A stretch of 56,939 nucleotides of DNA from a virus (IMGVR_UViG_3300046512_000375:1-56939); one strand, 5' to 3'; positions 15,425 to 24,116 are shown, counted from the stretch's first letter. The notes: generated from the sequence alone by a model not told the origin. Program-made: numbers and translations.

Positions 15425-15763
15425 ATGACCCATCAAGAAAAAAAAGCTTTTATAGCTAAAAACTGGCATAAAATGGATGATAAACAGTTAGGAGAATATA
15501 CGAACCTTGGTCAAAGATCTGTTCAGCGATACAGAATGAAATTGAACCTGAAAAAGTCTCGCTTTAGCGTTAAAGATAAAGAAGGTATTGCCCTGGTTCT
15601 TGAGTTATTTGCTAATGGGAGTACCATTGTCCAGATAGCGAAACTAACCGGCAGTTATAGCACAATGATTTCCAATTTAATCGAGCGCCATTGGCTTGTA
15701 AAAAAGCGTGAGATCAATACAATAACATTAGTGGTAGAAAGCAAAATAAATTTTTTAGAATAA
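15425..15763 (+). CDS. HTH protein next to promoter B
   Basis: 112 aa from ATG 15425, chosen over ATG 15416 because AAGGA (15412-15416) is placed to serve it. Two HTH-like segments can be seen: DKQLGEYTNLGQRSVQRYRMK (~20-40) and TIVQIAKLTGSYSTMISNLIERHW (~70-93). The arrangement resembles phage DNA-binding proteins of the recombinase-HTH type. The gene ends 1 bp before the second GGGAA box, so it is a good candidate for the factor that binds the four boxes; this is inference from position. Confidence 0.55.
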   Translation: MTHQEKKAFIAKNWHKMDDKQLGEYTNLGQRSVQRYRMKLNLKKSRFSVKDKEGIALVLELFANGSTIVQIAKLTGSYSTMISNLIERHWLVKKREINTITLVVESKINFLE

Positions 15764-15764
15764 A

Positions 15765-15805
15765 TTCCCTTATTAGGGAAAAAAGGGAATTAATTTATAT
15801 CTTTA
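15765..15805 (+). promoter_or_regulatory. GGGAA-box promoter B
   Basis: TTCCC (15765-15769), N6, GGGAA (15776-15780), N4, GGGAA (15785-15789), 8 bp, then -7 box TATCTTTA (15798-15805; last base differs from the consensus). Same geometry as promoter A. Predicted to drive the DUF3223-helicase-ATPase-primase-nuclease block. Confidence 0.72.
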
Positions 15806-15811
15806 CCAAGC

Positions 15812-15911
15812 GGCCGTCACCGAACCTTAAGACATTTAAAATTCCACCTCTACAGCCTACCAAATCCCATTTGGTAATGCTTGACGGCCATTTGCTGTAG
15901 AGGTGGAATTT
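15812..15911 (+). ncRNA. 5'-terminal pseudoknot leader RNA B
   Basis: Stem a: 15812-15819 with 15882-15889 (8 bp). Stem b: 15839-15856 with 15894-15911 (18 bp). A local hairpin c: 15858-15865 with 15869-15876 (8 bp, loop CCC). All three are perfect; order a-b-c-c'-a'-b' makes a pseudoknot with an internal hairpin. AAGACATTTAAA at 15829-15840 leads into stem b exactly as in leader A. Predicted transcription starts at the first base of stem a. The DUF3223 gene begins 30 bp later. Confidence 0.72.
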
Positions 15912-15941
15912 AATTAATGCGCCTGACATAATATTTAGACT

Positions 15942-16580
15942 ATGATTGTTAAAACCAAACTTAAAGCGCAGGCTAAAGCCATTCTCAACGATAATCCTTT
16001 AGGGTTTATTTTTGAGCAAAATACTGCAGACTATAATTTCTTACTTAGGATTTTTCAGGGCCATCCTGAATATCATATTAAAGCTGGGTCGGGTATCAGC
16101 AATATTTATATAGCTAAGGGCTTAGAGTATAGCACGCGATGTTTTTTCATCACCCGGATTGACGGCAGCACATCTGATATTTCATACATCAGATCTATTG
16201 ATGGTGCCACTACCAAAATAAGCGATATAAAATGCGCGTGCAGATCTGCTGTTAAAGATGTTATTGCGAGAAGGCGCGATAAAGTACAGTTTGGTGTTTC
16301 CATTTGTCTGATAAGTGGCGAGGTATTAACTAATGAGAATACCCATATCGATCATTACAATATGCCTTTTGATGAGGTTTGCAATGCCTGGTTAAAAAAC
16401 CAGAATATTGAATTTGTCCATTCATGCCTTAATGATACCTCGGCAGACAACGTGCAGGAAATTAGCTTTGCGTCAAAGGCCATTAGAGAGTCCTTTATTG
16501 CCTTTCATAACGCCAATACCCGTTTACGTGCAGTAACTAAACAGGCCAATCTTTCAACTTTAAAAAAAGGGAGGAAATGA
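15942..16580 (+). CDS. DUF3223 protein with HNH-like C-terminus
   Basis: 212 aa. Residues ~20-90 match DUF3223 (FLLRIFQGHPEYHIKAGSGI, then YSTRCFFITRIDGSTSDISYI). The C-terminal half has CLISGEVLTNENTHIDHYNMPFDEV, in which HIDH and downstream residues resemble a zinc-free HNH active site found behind DUF3223 in phage proteins. A homing or structure-specific nuclease is a reasonable guess. Its stop overlaps the helicase start (ATGA). It is the first gene behind promoter B and leader B, the place taken by an HNH enzyme behind promoter A. Confidence 0.6.
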   Translation: MIVKTKLKAQAKAILNDNPLGFIFEQNTADYNFLLRIFQGHPEYHIKAGSGISNIYIAKGLEYSTRCFFITRIDGSTSDISYIRSIDGATTKISDIKCACRSAVKDVIARRRDKVQFGVSICLISGEVLTNENTHIDHYNMPFDEVCNAWLKNQNIEFVHSCLNDTSADNVQEISFASKAIRESFIAFHNANTRLRAVTKQANLSTLKKGRK

Positions 16581-18034
16581 AAAAGGTACCTAGAGATTAT
16601 CAAATTGATTGTGTTAACCGCACCGCAAAATCTTTGTTTGAGCATCAGGCCACTATTTTACATGCTCCAACGGGTGCAGGTAAGTCAATGATGTGTGAAA
16701 TGATCGTTTCGAGATCAATATCAAAAGGAAAGACGGTATTAGTTTTGTCTGATGCGGTAAAAATTTACAACCAATTGGTAAAGGAGTGTAGTGGTATTGA
16801 AATTAACAGTAAGGTTAAGGAAATTGCTATTCAATCAGGTAAGTGTTATGTTGGAATGATTCAAACGATTCTTAAACGTCCTGCTATCATCAAACAGTTA
16901 CAGGATTTAGGATCATCACTAATCATAATGGTGGACGAATGCCATATCAGCACGAGCACCAAGTTGATTGACCATTTACCAAATGCGTATAGAATTGGCT
17001 TAACCGCCACGCCATACGGCATTTTACATAAGCACTTACCTGAATATTATAATGATTTGGTTGAAGGTCCCCAGGTTGATTGGCTTATCCAAAATGGATT
17101 CTTAACCAATTACAGGCACAAAGCGAGAACACCTGCTGACACCTCACTGCTCCAGATTCGGAATGGTGAATATACCGAGAAATCTCAGGAAAGTGTTTTC
17201 GGTGCGCGTGCTGTTTATGATGGTTTATACGATGATCTAAGGACTTTTCCATTTAAAAAATGTGTGATTTTTGTCGCTTCTATAAAGCAGGCAGAAGCAT
17301 TATTTATCAATCTAAACAACGAAGGTTTTTCTGCCACCAGATATCATTCAGGATTAGAACATGGCGATTACGAACTGGCCAAATTTACCGATCTCGATAT
17401 GTGCAACATTTTGGTAACCATAAAATCTTTATCAAAAGGATGGGATTATCCACCTATCGATATGGTTGCCCTGATGCATAAAACAAAATCTACCTCACTA
17501 TACCAGCAGGAGATTGGCCGGGGCTCCCGTATTTATCCTGGTAAGGATATGTTCACTGTTTTGGATTATGGCAGCAACTGGAAGGACCATGGCCTTTATT
17601 TTGAAGATCGGCCATACTCAGAATTGTGGAACAAAGTAAAGCGTCCAAGCGATAAAGAAGGAGCATCAACATCAAAGGCATGCCCTTCGTGTGAAAGCAT
17701 TATTCCAATCAGTTCAATGATCTGCAGTTATTGTGATTATGAATATCCGGAAAATGAAGTGAGAATGGCACAAGGTGAACTTATTGATTTAACTGATGAA
17801 TACCATGTATTAGTTGGTAAAAAGATTAGCGAACTCAACCCTGTAGAACTTGCCAATTATGCTAAACTAAAGAATAAGAAACATTATGCAGCAAGAATCG
17901 CCAAAGCACAGGAGCAAATTAAACCCGGCTTTATGATACATTTTTCAGCTGCCATGGGATATAAAAAATCGTGGTTAGATCACCAAACCATACCACAGGA
18001 AAGAATTGAGTTTGCAGATATAGTATTGAAATAA
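16577..18034 (+). CDS. SF2 DEAD/DEAH-box helicase
   Basis: 485-aa DNA helicase. Walker A is HAPTGAGKS (~29-37), motif II DECH (~120-123), motif III LTATP, motif VI QEIGRGSRIYPGK. The C-terminus adds a four-cysteine zinc ribbon (CPSC...CSYC, about 373-390). This matches phage helicases of the UvsW/T5 D10 type used for branch migration or origin melting. Operon with the RepA-like ATPase (3-bp gap), primase and nuclease supports replication. Confidence 0.88.
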   Translation: MKKVPRDYQIDCVNRTAKSLFEHQATILHAPTGAGKSMMCEMIVSRSISKGKTVLVLSDAVKIYNQLVKECSGIEINSKVKEIAIQSGKCYVGMIQTILKRPAIIKQLQDLGSSLIIMVDECHISTSTKLIDHLPNAYRIGLTATPYGILHKHLPEYYNDLVEGPQVDWLIQNGFLTNYRHKARTPADTSLLQIRNGEYTEKSQESVFGARAVYDGLYDDLRTFPFKKCVIFVASIKQAEALFINLNNEGFSATRYHSGLEHGDYELAKFTDLDMCNILVTIKSLSKGWDYPPIDMVALMHKTKSTSLYQQEIGRGSRIYPGKDMFTVLDYGSNWKDHGLYFEDRPYSELWNKVKRPSDKEGASTSKACPSCESIIPISSMICSYCDYEYPENEVRMAQGELIDLTDEYHVLVGKKISELNPVELANYAKLKNKKHYAARIAKAQEQIKPGFMIHFSAAMGYKKSWLDHQTIPQERIEFADIVLK

Positions 18035-18037
18035 TTT

Positions 18038-19189
18038 ATGGAGCCCAAAATATTAACCCTTATTGAAGATGTGAATAACTCAGCTCCAGAGCCAAAGGAT
18101 ATTCAAACCTTAATTGCACAGGCATTAATCCCACAGGGTATTGAAATACCTAAACCGGATCTAGTCTTTGCAATTAATGATATCCCATTATTTACCAAAA
18201 AATCGATATCCACCTTGATTGGGAAAGCTAAAGCCGGCAAAACAACAGTTACCAGCTGGATAGTTTCCCAATCAATTAAAGAAGAAATCAACACACTTTG
18301 GATTGATACCGAGCAAGGCCAGTATTATGGCTCGCGTACACAGTTTTGGATTTTAAAAATATCTGGATTAACTACCAGTAATAAACTACACTTTTATGAT
18401 CTGAAAATTCATTCTCCGCAGCAGCGTATAGAAATGATTGAGTTAATTATAAAAGAACTTAAACCTGATTTGGTTATTGTCGATGGCATAAGGGATTTGG
18501 TTTACGATATCAATTCGCCAGAGGAAGCGACTACTAAAACAGGTGCATTAATGCGTTGGGCAGAAGAATATGATTGCCACATTATGGTTGTTCTTCATCA
18601 GAATAAAGGAAACGATCATGCCAGGGGTCACTTAGGTACCGAAATGATAAACAAGTCCGAGACCGTTGTAAAAGTTGAGCAGAACGAAGAAAAACTGATT
18701 GTTTGCTATCCTGAATATACTAGGTCCAAAGCGTTCGATATTTTCGCTTTCAATCGGGATGAACATGGTATACCATATATTGTTGATGGTTTTGCAGGCT
18801 CAATAGCAACCCAAAGTGGTGAGGGTAAAAGCAAGAAAAAGGTCGATCCAACTGATCCATCCTTTGAAGTAGCTCATCATGAAATCATTCAACGTGTTTT
18901 TAGTGTATCTCAATTTCTTAAATATGACGATTTAATCAGTAACATCCGACACTATTTTAAAATTTATGGTGTAGATATGGGCGTAAGTAAAGCTAAAGAG
19001 TTCTATACCCATTATATCCAATGCGGAATAATTTGGGCAAACCCCTATGTAAAAGGCTTCGCTAAATACGAAAAGAATCCAACGTATGTTCCTAAGCCAA
19101 CTTTTGCTCCCCCAACCGGTCCAAAAGAAATGAATGCTGACGGACTATTTATTAAACCGTCACACGATGATGAGGATCCACCATTTTAG
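18038..19189 (+). CDS. RepA-like AAA ATPase (AAA_25)
   Basis: 383 aa. Walker A STLIGKAKAGKTT (~57-69) and Walker B LVIVDGIRDL are followed by MVVLHQNKGNDHARGHLGT, the sensor segment of RepA/RecA-like hexameric helicases of the AAA_25 group. The C-terminal ~100 residues look like a winged helix followed by an acidic tail (HDDEDPPF), close to the acidic end of the DUF3127 protein. Probably the replicative helicase or its loader, acting with the primase 2 bp downstream. Confidence 0.8.
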   Translation: MEPKILTLIEDVNNSAPEPKDIQTLIAQALIPQGIEIPKPDLVFAINDIPLFTKKSISTLIGKAKAGKTTVTSWIVSQSIKEEINTLWIDTEQGQYYGSRTQFWILKISGLTTSNKLHFYDLKIHSPQQRIEMIELIIKELKPDLVIVDGIRDLVYDINSPEEATTKTGALMRWAEEYDCHIMVVLHQNKGNDHARGHLGTEMINKSETVVKVEQNEEKLIVCYPEYTRSKAFDIFAFNRDEHGIPYIVDGFAGSIATQSGEGKSKKKVDPTDPSFEVAHHEIIQRVFSVSQFLKYDDLISNIRHYFKIYGVDMGVSKAKEFYTHYIQCGIIWANPYVKGFAKYEKNPTYVPKPTFAPPTGPKEMNADGLFIKPSHDDEDPPF

Positions 19190-19191
19190 TT

Positions 19192-20175
19192 ATGAAAGTA
19201 TTTAAATACACCTTGGACAGGTCATCTAAAAAGTTTATGTGCCCTGGATGTAATAAAAAAGCATTTGTTAAGTTTATCGATATTGATAATAATTACGCCC
19301 CGGATAGATTTGGCCGTTGCGATCGGGAAGATCGTTGCGGCTACTTCGTTAAACCAGATGATGCTGATGATTATGTTTTTATAGAGCGCGCCACAATTGA
19401 GCAAAAGCCACCATCTTTCATTCCGAAGGAATATGCCATCAACACTTTTAAAGATTACCATCTAAATCCATTGTTTCAGTTCCTTACATCAAAAGTAGGT
19501 ACTAATAAAGTAAATGGCTTAATCAATCAGTATAGAATAGGTATTGATGATACTAGCAGCTTTACAAAAGACTGGGTTATATTCTGGCAATTCGACAAGG
19601 ATAACCAGATCAGGTCTGGTAAAATGATTAAGTATTGCGCTGATGGCCGGAGAAGTAAAGATGTTTCTTCAACATGGTTTCATAAGAAAAAGATAATTCC
19701 CAAAGATTTTAATCTAAAGCAGTGCCTGTTCGGTGAACATCTGATCATTCCATCAACAAAACCTATCGCCGTTGTTGAAAGTGAAAAAACAGCACTTATA
19801 GCCGCTGCATTTATTGATAGGTATACTTGGGTAGCGTGTGGAGGTTTAAACGAACTGAGCGCATCTAAAATGGAAATTTTAAAGAATAGGAGCGTTACTC
19901 TATTCCCTGACTTAGGGTGTTTTGGTGTTGAAGGTGAATATTATAGAGATAATGAAGATAATGCCTTTTATCAACGTGGTAAGCGGCATTGGTCAAAGGT
20001 TAATATAATTCCAGATATATTCAAAACTGGTAATGGACCACCATTAAGCGCTTATGACAAATGGAACATCAAAGCAAAAGAGTTTGGGTTCAATATTTCT
20101 GATCATATTGACAAGATTGCATCAGATGCTGATAGGGATAATGGGTGCGACATAGGTGATTTTTTATTAAGGTAA
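19192..20175 (+). CDS. Toprim/zinc primase-like protein (DUF6371)
   Basis: 327 aa. The N-terminus has a zinc finger (CPGCNKK near residue 18, then GRCDREDRCGYF), as in CHC2-type primases. A DUF6371-type middle and a Toprim-like segment with Glu in VVESEKTALIAA (~199-206) and acidic LFPDLG (~242) follow. It probably makes RNA primers for the phage fork. Gene order ATPase-primase-VRR-NUC is standard for Bacteroidetes prophages. Confidence 0.78.
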   Translation: MKVFKYTLDRSSKKFMCPGCNKKAFVKFIDIDNNYAPDRFGRCDREDRCGYFVKPDDADDYVFIERATIEQKPPSFIPKEYAINTFKDYHLNPLFQFLTSKVGTNKVNGLINQYRIGIDDTSSFTKDWVIFWQFDKDNQIRSGKMIKYCADGRRSKDVSSTWFHKKKIIPKDFNLKQCLFGEHLIIPSTKPIAVVESEKTALIAAAFIDRYTWVACGGLNELSASKMEILKNRSVTLFPDLGCFGVEGEYYRDNEDNAFYQRGKRHWSKVNIIPDIFKTGNGPPLSAYDKWNIKAKEFGFNISDHIDKIASDADRDNGCDIGDFLLR

Positions 20176-20180
20176 ACATT

Positions 20181-20693
20181 ATGACAGACGAATCAAATTG
20201 GTCCGAAGGGAAGATACAGCAGACCGCAATAACTTACATTAGGAATAAATATCCTGAATTGTATGGAGTGATTTACCACATTCCCAACGGCGGCTTTAGA
20301 GATGATTTGACCGCCAGTATCATGACCGGACAAGGCCTTACGCCAGGCGTGCAGGACCTACACTTTATATGGGGAGGACAATTATACCTAATTGAAGTGA
20401 AAACTGAAAGGGGAGAGGTATCTTCTGCTCAAAAAGCTGTACACGCTCAACACGACAAACAAGGCTTTAAAACTTATATTTTTAAGACTTCTGAACAGAT
20501 CATTTACTTTGTAGAATGGGTGATTGCAGGCAAATCTTTGGATGGCTTTATCCGATTTATTTCGCCCTATTCTGATGGTTCCAAATTGGAGATTTACAGA
20601 GAAGAACTAAAGGCTGAAAGGATAAAAATAGTCGAGCAAAAGAACAAAAGACGGGCAAAAAACAGTCCGTTTATTGTTCGGGGGAAAGCGTAG
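20181..20693 (+). CDS. VRR-NUC domain nuclease
   Basis: 170 aa. Residues ~10-105 show the VRR-NUC pattern: helix with Gln, then NGGFRDD, GLTPGVQDLHFIW (Asp), LIEVKTERGEVSSAQ (Glu-x-Lys and the downstream Gln) and GFKTYIFKT. This fold cleaves branched DNA such as Holliday junctions. The C-terminal ~45 residues are basic. Last gene before the iteron region, so it closes the replication operon. Confidence 0.85.
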   Translation: MTDESNWSEGKIQQTAITYIRNKYPELYGVIYHIPNGGFRDDLTASIMTGQGLTPGVQDLHFIWGGQLYLIEVKTERGEVSSAQKAVHAQHDKQGFKTYIFKTSEQIIYFVEWVIAGKSLDGFIRFISPYSDGSKLEIYREELKAERIKIVEQKNKRRAKNSPFIVRGKA

Positions 20694-20740
20694 ACTATTT
20701 CTTTAATTAGTATAAAAACACCGTATACGTTAAAATTTTC

Positions 20741-20934
20741 AGGTTAAACACATCGTTAACCTACTTTTTAAAAGCTAAAATTAAAGTAGGTTAACCCACT
20801 TTTTAGAAACAGCCTTAAAAACACTTTAAATTAGGTTAGGTTAATATAAAAGTGGGTTAACCTACTAAGTGGGTTACTAGGTTAATAGGCCCCCCTATAT
20901 AGGGGCCTAAATTAACCCACTTTGTTAACCCAAC
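20741..20934. repeat. Iteron-like array; candidate replication origin
   Basis: About nine copies of a GGTTAAC-type word in both orientations. Examples are GTTAACCTAC (20755), palindromic AAAGTAGGTTAACCCACTTT (20783-20802), GTGGGTTAACCTAC (20852-20865), GTGGGTTA (20869), ATTAACCCACTTT (20911) and GTTAACCCA (20924). A palindrome CCCCTATATAGGGG (20892-20905), inside TAGGCCCC/GGGGCCTA arms, lies among them. Between the replication operon and the packaging genes, so either ori or a packaging-recognition site. Confidence 0.65.
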
Positions 20935-20949
20935 ACATTTATAAAAAAC

Positions 20950-21165
20950 ATGAACCCAAAAATAAAAGCATACTTCGATAATTTATTGCCAGGCACAATT
21001 GTTCAGGTAAACGAAACGAAGAACCCAGAGCTGTTCAGGGAAAGTGCTTTCGATTACATAGATTTATTTGGGCACTCGATCGGATTTATAAACGAATATC
21101 AGTCATTAATAAAATACCATCCAATCCCAAAAGATGGCAACGTAAATTATTTTTACAATTATTAA
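20950..21165 (+). CDS. Hypothetical small protein
   Basis: 71 aa (MNPKIKAYFDNLLPGTIV...), ending in YFYNY. No family recognised. It lies alone between the iteron array and promoter C; its stop codon abuts the TTCCC box. Amino-acid composition and an ATG 15 bp after the last iteron make it a credible gene. Confidence 0.5.
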   Translation: MNPKIKAYFDNLLPGTIVQVNETKNPELFRESAFDYIDLFGHSIGFINEYQSLIKYHPIPKDGNVNYFYNY

Positions 21166-21206
21166 TTCCCAAATAAGGGAAAATAGGGAAATATTATTTA
21201 AGTTTG
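21166..21206 (+). promoter_or_regulatory. GGGAA-box promoter C
   Basis: TTCCC (21166-21170), N6, GGGAA (21177-21181), N4, GGGAA (21186-21190), exactly 8 bp, then -7 box TAAGTTTG (21199-21206). Same geometry as A and B but with a short leader and no pseudoknot. Predicted to drive the packaging genes. Confidence 0.72.
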
Positions 21207-21224
21207 CAAATAACACATAACGCC

Positions 21225-21692
21225 ATGTTAAGTCCACAGGAAATTATAGGGAGAGTTTACTCCGCAAGCAATCCAGAGCATGCAAAAGAAATTGTAACTC
21301 AGTTTCGACGTATACTTAAAGATCCAAAGTATGTGCCATCCATATTTGACCAGGTTAATGAGTCTTTTGCGGATGAAGACTATGAAACACGCAAACTTAT
21401 CTTTATAGCCACCACCTATCAACTATATCAGCCATTAAGCTATCTCCGTAGAAAGAACGACGATAAAGTATCGGGCAAGTTACCAGTTGGCGTAAGGGAT
21501 AAAATGCAGGAATGTTTAGGGGTTAATAATCCAGAAACTATAAATGCTTTAAAAACCTATGTGGAGGCTCCTATGCTCCCCAATTCCAACGGCGTAATCA
21601 GGCCGTTCAAACAAAAGGTAATGAGTGTAGTGGAACGCTTTAAGTGCTTTTCTATTCACGCTGACGATCACTATTATTCAATGGGGCTGTAG
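21225..21692 (+). CDS. Hypothetical protein preceding terminase
   Basis: 155 aa from ATG 21225. The frame is open further upstream to TTG 21204, but that codon lies in the -7 box of promoter C, so the ATG 18 bp after the box is the start. Helical sequence (EIIGRVYSASNPEHAKEIVTQF..., LSYLRRKNDDKVSGKLPVG). No domain recognised. First gene of the packaging operon; its TAG is 3 bp before terminase small subunit, so it may be a packaging accessory or DNA-binding protein. Confidence 0.6.
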   Translation: MLSPQEIIGRVYSASNPEHAKEIVTQFRRILKDPKYVPSIFDQVNESFADEDYETRKLIFIATTYQLYQPLSYLRRKNDDKVSGKLPVGVRDKMQECLGVNNPETINALKTYVEAPMLPNSNGVIRPFKQKVMSVVERFKCFSIHADDHYYSMGL

Positions 21693-21695
21693 GTG

Positions 21696-22436
21696 ATGGA
21701 AGAACAGGCACAAGAGATTAAGCTAACAGCTAAAGAGGAAAAATTCTGTCAGGAATACATTAAGGATTTTAATGCTGCTGCTGCTGCAAGACGATCAAAG
21801 TACTCTGTAAAGACAGCTAGAGCCATTGGATACGAGAACTTGACAAAACCTCACATTAAAAAACGTATTGCTGAATTGCTTGAAGCAGAGGAAATGCAAG
21901 AGGGCGAAATCAAAAAACGTTTCTCTGATATCGCCAAAACCGATATGAGCGACTATATGGTTAAAAAGAAAGTTCCATACACTCCAAGCATTAAAGTAGG
22001 CTTAAAAGAGGTTATTCAAAGCCGTAGAGAATATGTCATTAGGGAAGAGATCTATTGCGAACGTGTTGGTTTGACCGGCGAAGCTTTTGATGAGTTTCAA
22101 GAAGGTTTAAATCAAACGCGTGCACAAATCATTAGAATGGAAATTGAACTGGAACATAATCCAAAGGCCTATAGAATCGTTGATGGTGAAACGGTTATGG
22201 TGGAAGTAGCGGAATTGGATCTGGTTAAGATGATCGATGATAAGGAGCGTGGTGTGATTAAGTCAATAAAGCATACTAAGGACGGTATACAGGCTGAAAG
22301 TTATTCCGCTGAAAATGCGCTAACTACTTTGGCTAAATTTAAGGGCATGTTAATTGAGAAAAGCGAAATTGATCTTAACGGTAAACTTGATACTGTTGTG
22401 AAAATTGGATATGGCGAAGGAAACCAGGGAGCTTAA
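21696..22436 (+). CDS. terS: Terminase small subunit
   Basis: 246 aa. The N-terminus is the Terminase_2 DNA-recognition domain: LTAKEEKFCQEYIKDFNAAAAARRSKYSVKTARAIGYENLTKPHIKKRI. A long helical middle (~90-200) should form the oligomerisation region. It binds the packaging site and loads the large subunit. I use ATG 21696 rather than the GTG at 21693. It overlaps the large-subunit gene by 26 bp. Confidence 0.88.
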   Translation: MEEQAQEIKLTAKEEKFCQEYIKDFNAAAAARRSKYSVKTARAIGYENLTKPHIKKRIAELLEAEEMQEGEIKKRFSDIAKTDMSDYMVKKKVPYTPSIKVGLKEVIQSRREYVIREEIYCERVGLTGEAFDEFQEGLNQTRAQIIRMEIELEHNPKAYRIVDGETVMVEVAELDLVKMIDDKERGVIKSIKHTKDGIQAESYSAENALTTLAKFKGMLIEKSEIDLNGKLDTVVKIGYGEGNQGA

Positions 22437-23895
22437 ATTTGATTTTAATCCGAAGATCTTTAACAATATTTATTGGTTGCTTAAGGATGCTTTTAATAAC
22501 CCACTGATTCGTTTCATATGGTGTTTTGGCGGTTCATCTGCTGCTAAAACTTATAGCACCGTTCAATTGATCATTACCAGTATGATGGAGAACAAGGACG
22601 AAAACACCATGGTACTTCGTAAATATGCTGTTGATATAAAAGATTCAATTTATTCAGATTTTACCGGCATCATTAAAGGTTGGGGATTAACTGATTACTT
22701 TGTGATTCAGCAAAACTACATTATGTGCCGTTTAACTGGCTCATACGTTCGTTTCCGTGGTCTTGATGACAGTGAGAAGATCAAGGGATTAGCAAACTTT
22801 AAACGGGTCGTGTTGGAAGAGATATCACAGTTTGATGAAACTGACCTTAAACAGATCCGTAAGCGTTTGCGTGGCCGTGTTGGGCAGCAGATAATTGGCA
22901 TATTTAACCCGGTATCAGAGGAGCATTGGATTAAAACAAACATCCTGGATAAGGAGGATCTGACTGATATCGATTGTAATATTGCCCAGATGCAAATTAA
23001 TGCTAAAGGCAATTTAGTTGTTTTTCGTACCAATTATCTTGATAACAAATATATTGTTGGTGATTGGGCCGTTAATTCCGATGGTGATTTAGCGCAGGTT
23101 GGTGGCTTTGTCGATCAGCATACAATTGACGATTTTGAAAAGGATAAGGAAAATGATTACGAATATTACCGTATTTATGGTTTAGGATATTGGGGTAAAC
23201 TTCGTACTGGCGGTGAGTTCTGGAAGAAATTTAAACCAGAGCTGCACGTTAACAAAATTGGATGGGATAAGTCGTTGCCGATCTGGTTATCATGTGATGA
23301 AAACGTTAACCCATATCTACCATGGCAAGTTTGGCAATTGAAGGGGAAGCACGCCCAGCAGATTGATGAGATATTCCTTGAAGATCCACATAATAGGGTG
23401 AAGGATGCTTGTAAAGAGTTTGCCAGTCGTTACCCGCTTCATGAGGTTTCAGGATTATTTGTTGGTGGTGACCGAACATCAATTAAGGAAGACACAAAGA
23501 AGGAGAAAGGTGAAAACTATTTTACCGATATCATGCGAGAGCTTAAAGATTACAGACCTGTATTGAAGATTCAATCTGTTAACCCATCTGTTGTTCAATC
23601 GGGTAATTTCATTAACGAGATATATTCGAATGGTGATGGATCAGGAGGCGTTACCATTGGCATTAGTGAAGTATGCAAGAAATCGATTTATGATTACCAA
23701 TATACTCAGGAAGCCAGTGACGGTACGATATTTAAGAAAACTAAACCACATCCGGTAACCAAAGTACCATATCAGGAATTTGGTCACGCATCAGATTGTA
23801 AGCGATACCTCATCACACACAACTTTGCCGTTGAGTATAATAATTTCATCAACAAGAAAAAAGGATTGGGTGTGCGTGCGCTTAGTGGGGTTTAG
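22411..23895 (+). CDS. terL: Terminase large subunit
   Basis: 494 aa from ATG 22411. ATPase part: Walker A-like FGGSSAAKTYS (~32-42) and Walker B VVLEEISQFDE (~134-144). Nuclease part: acidic residues in LSCDENVNPYLPW (~293), GGDRTSIKED and HASDCKRYL near the end (~464). This is the DNA-packaging motor with a headful or cos nuclease. Length and order are normal for Terminase_3/6-type enzymes. Begins inside the small-subunit gene. Confidence 0.92.
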   Translation: MAKETRELKFDFNPKIFNNIYWLLKDAFNNPLIRFIWCFGGSSAAKTYSTVQLIITSMMENKDENTMVLRKYAVDIKDSIYSDFTGIIKGWGLTDYFVIQQNYIMCRLTGSYVRFRGLDDSEKIKGLANFKRVVLEEISQFDETDLKQIRKRLRGRVGQQIIGIFNPVSEEHWIKTNILDKEDLTDIDCNIAQMQINAKGNLVVFRTNYLDNKYIVGDWAVNSDGDLAQVGGFVDQHTIDDFEKDKENDYEYYRIYGLGYWGKLRTGGEFWKKFKPELHVNKIGWDKSLPIWLSCDENVNPYLPWQVWQLKGKHAQQIDEIFLEDPHNRVKDACKEFASRYPLHEVSGLFVGGDRTSIKEDTKKEKGENYFTDIMRELKDYRPVLKIQSVNPSVVQSGNFINEIYSNGDGSGGVTIGISEVCKKSIYDYQYTQEASDGTIFKKTKPHPVTKVPYQEFGHASDCKRYLITHNFAVEYNNFINKKKGLGVRALSGV

Positions 23896-24116
23896 AGTCG
23901 GTCGGTGATTGCTTTGGCTAAGCCTTCCAGGATGACCGCAGCATCATCCAGATCCTTTTGCGTTAATCGTGCATGACCATTACCAGATGCCCTGTTTGCT
24001 ATCTTATCATTAAGCCTTGACTTTGATGTTGGTTTGTCACCATATAGTTTTTTAGCAATACCAGTAGCATTGATCTCCGGCATGGCCAGTATCTCTTTTA
24101 GATTATCCTCAGTCAT
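23892..24116 (-). CDS. Small reverse-strand regulator-like protein
   Basis: 74 aa on the minus strand (MTEDNLKEILAMPEINATGIAKKLYGD, KSRLNDKIANRASGNGHARLT). The pattern of two helices with basic residues suggests a small DNA-binding protein. Its stop overlaps the terminase stop by a few bases. On the minus strand a -7 box TATCTTTG lies about 10 bp before its ATG, so it has its own promoter and could be expressed in the lysogen. Confidence 0.6.
   Translation of the reverse strand: MTEDNLKEILAMPEINATGIAKKLYGDKPTSKSRLNDKIANRASGNGHARLTQKDLDDAAVILEGLAKAITDRL

Noticed and set aside
15812-15911. HDV-like self-cleaving ribozyme
   Set aside because: The helix order (a-b-c-c'-a'-b') is that of HDV-like ribozymes and stem a starts with GGCC. 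However, the joiner between the first two strands is about 19 nt, there is no P4 and no catalytic C in the expected joiner, and leader A lacks helix c.
8760-16580. RNA-guided nuclease (OMEGA/HEARO-like)
   Set aside because: The HNH proteins are small and lack RuvC or bridge-helix parts, and the leaders lie in the 5' UTR. No guide segment is evident; kept only as a remote idea.
21204-21224. TTG start for the gene before terminase
   Set aside because: It falls in the -7 box of promoter C.
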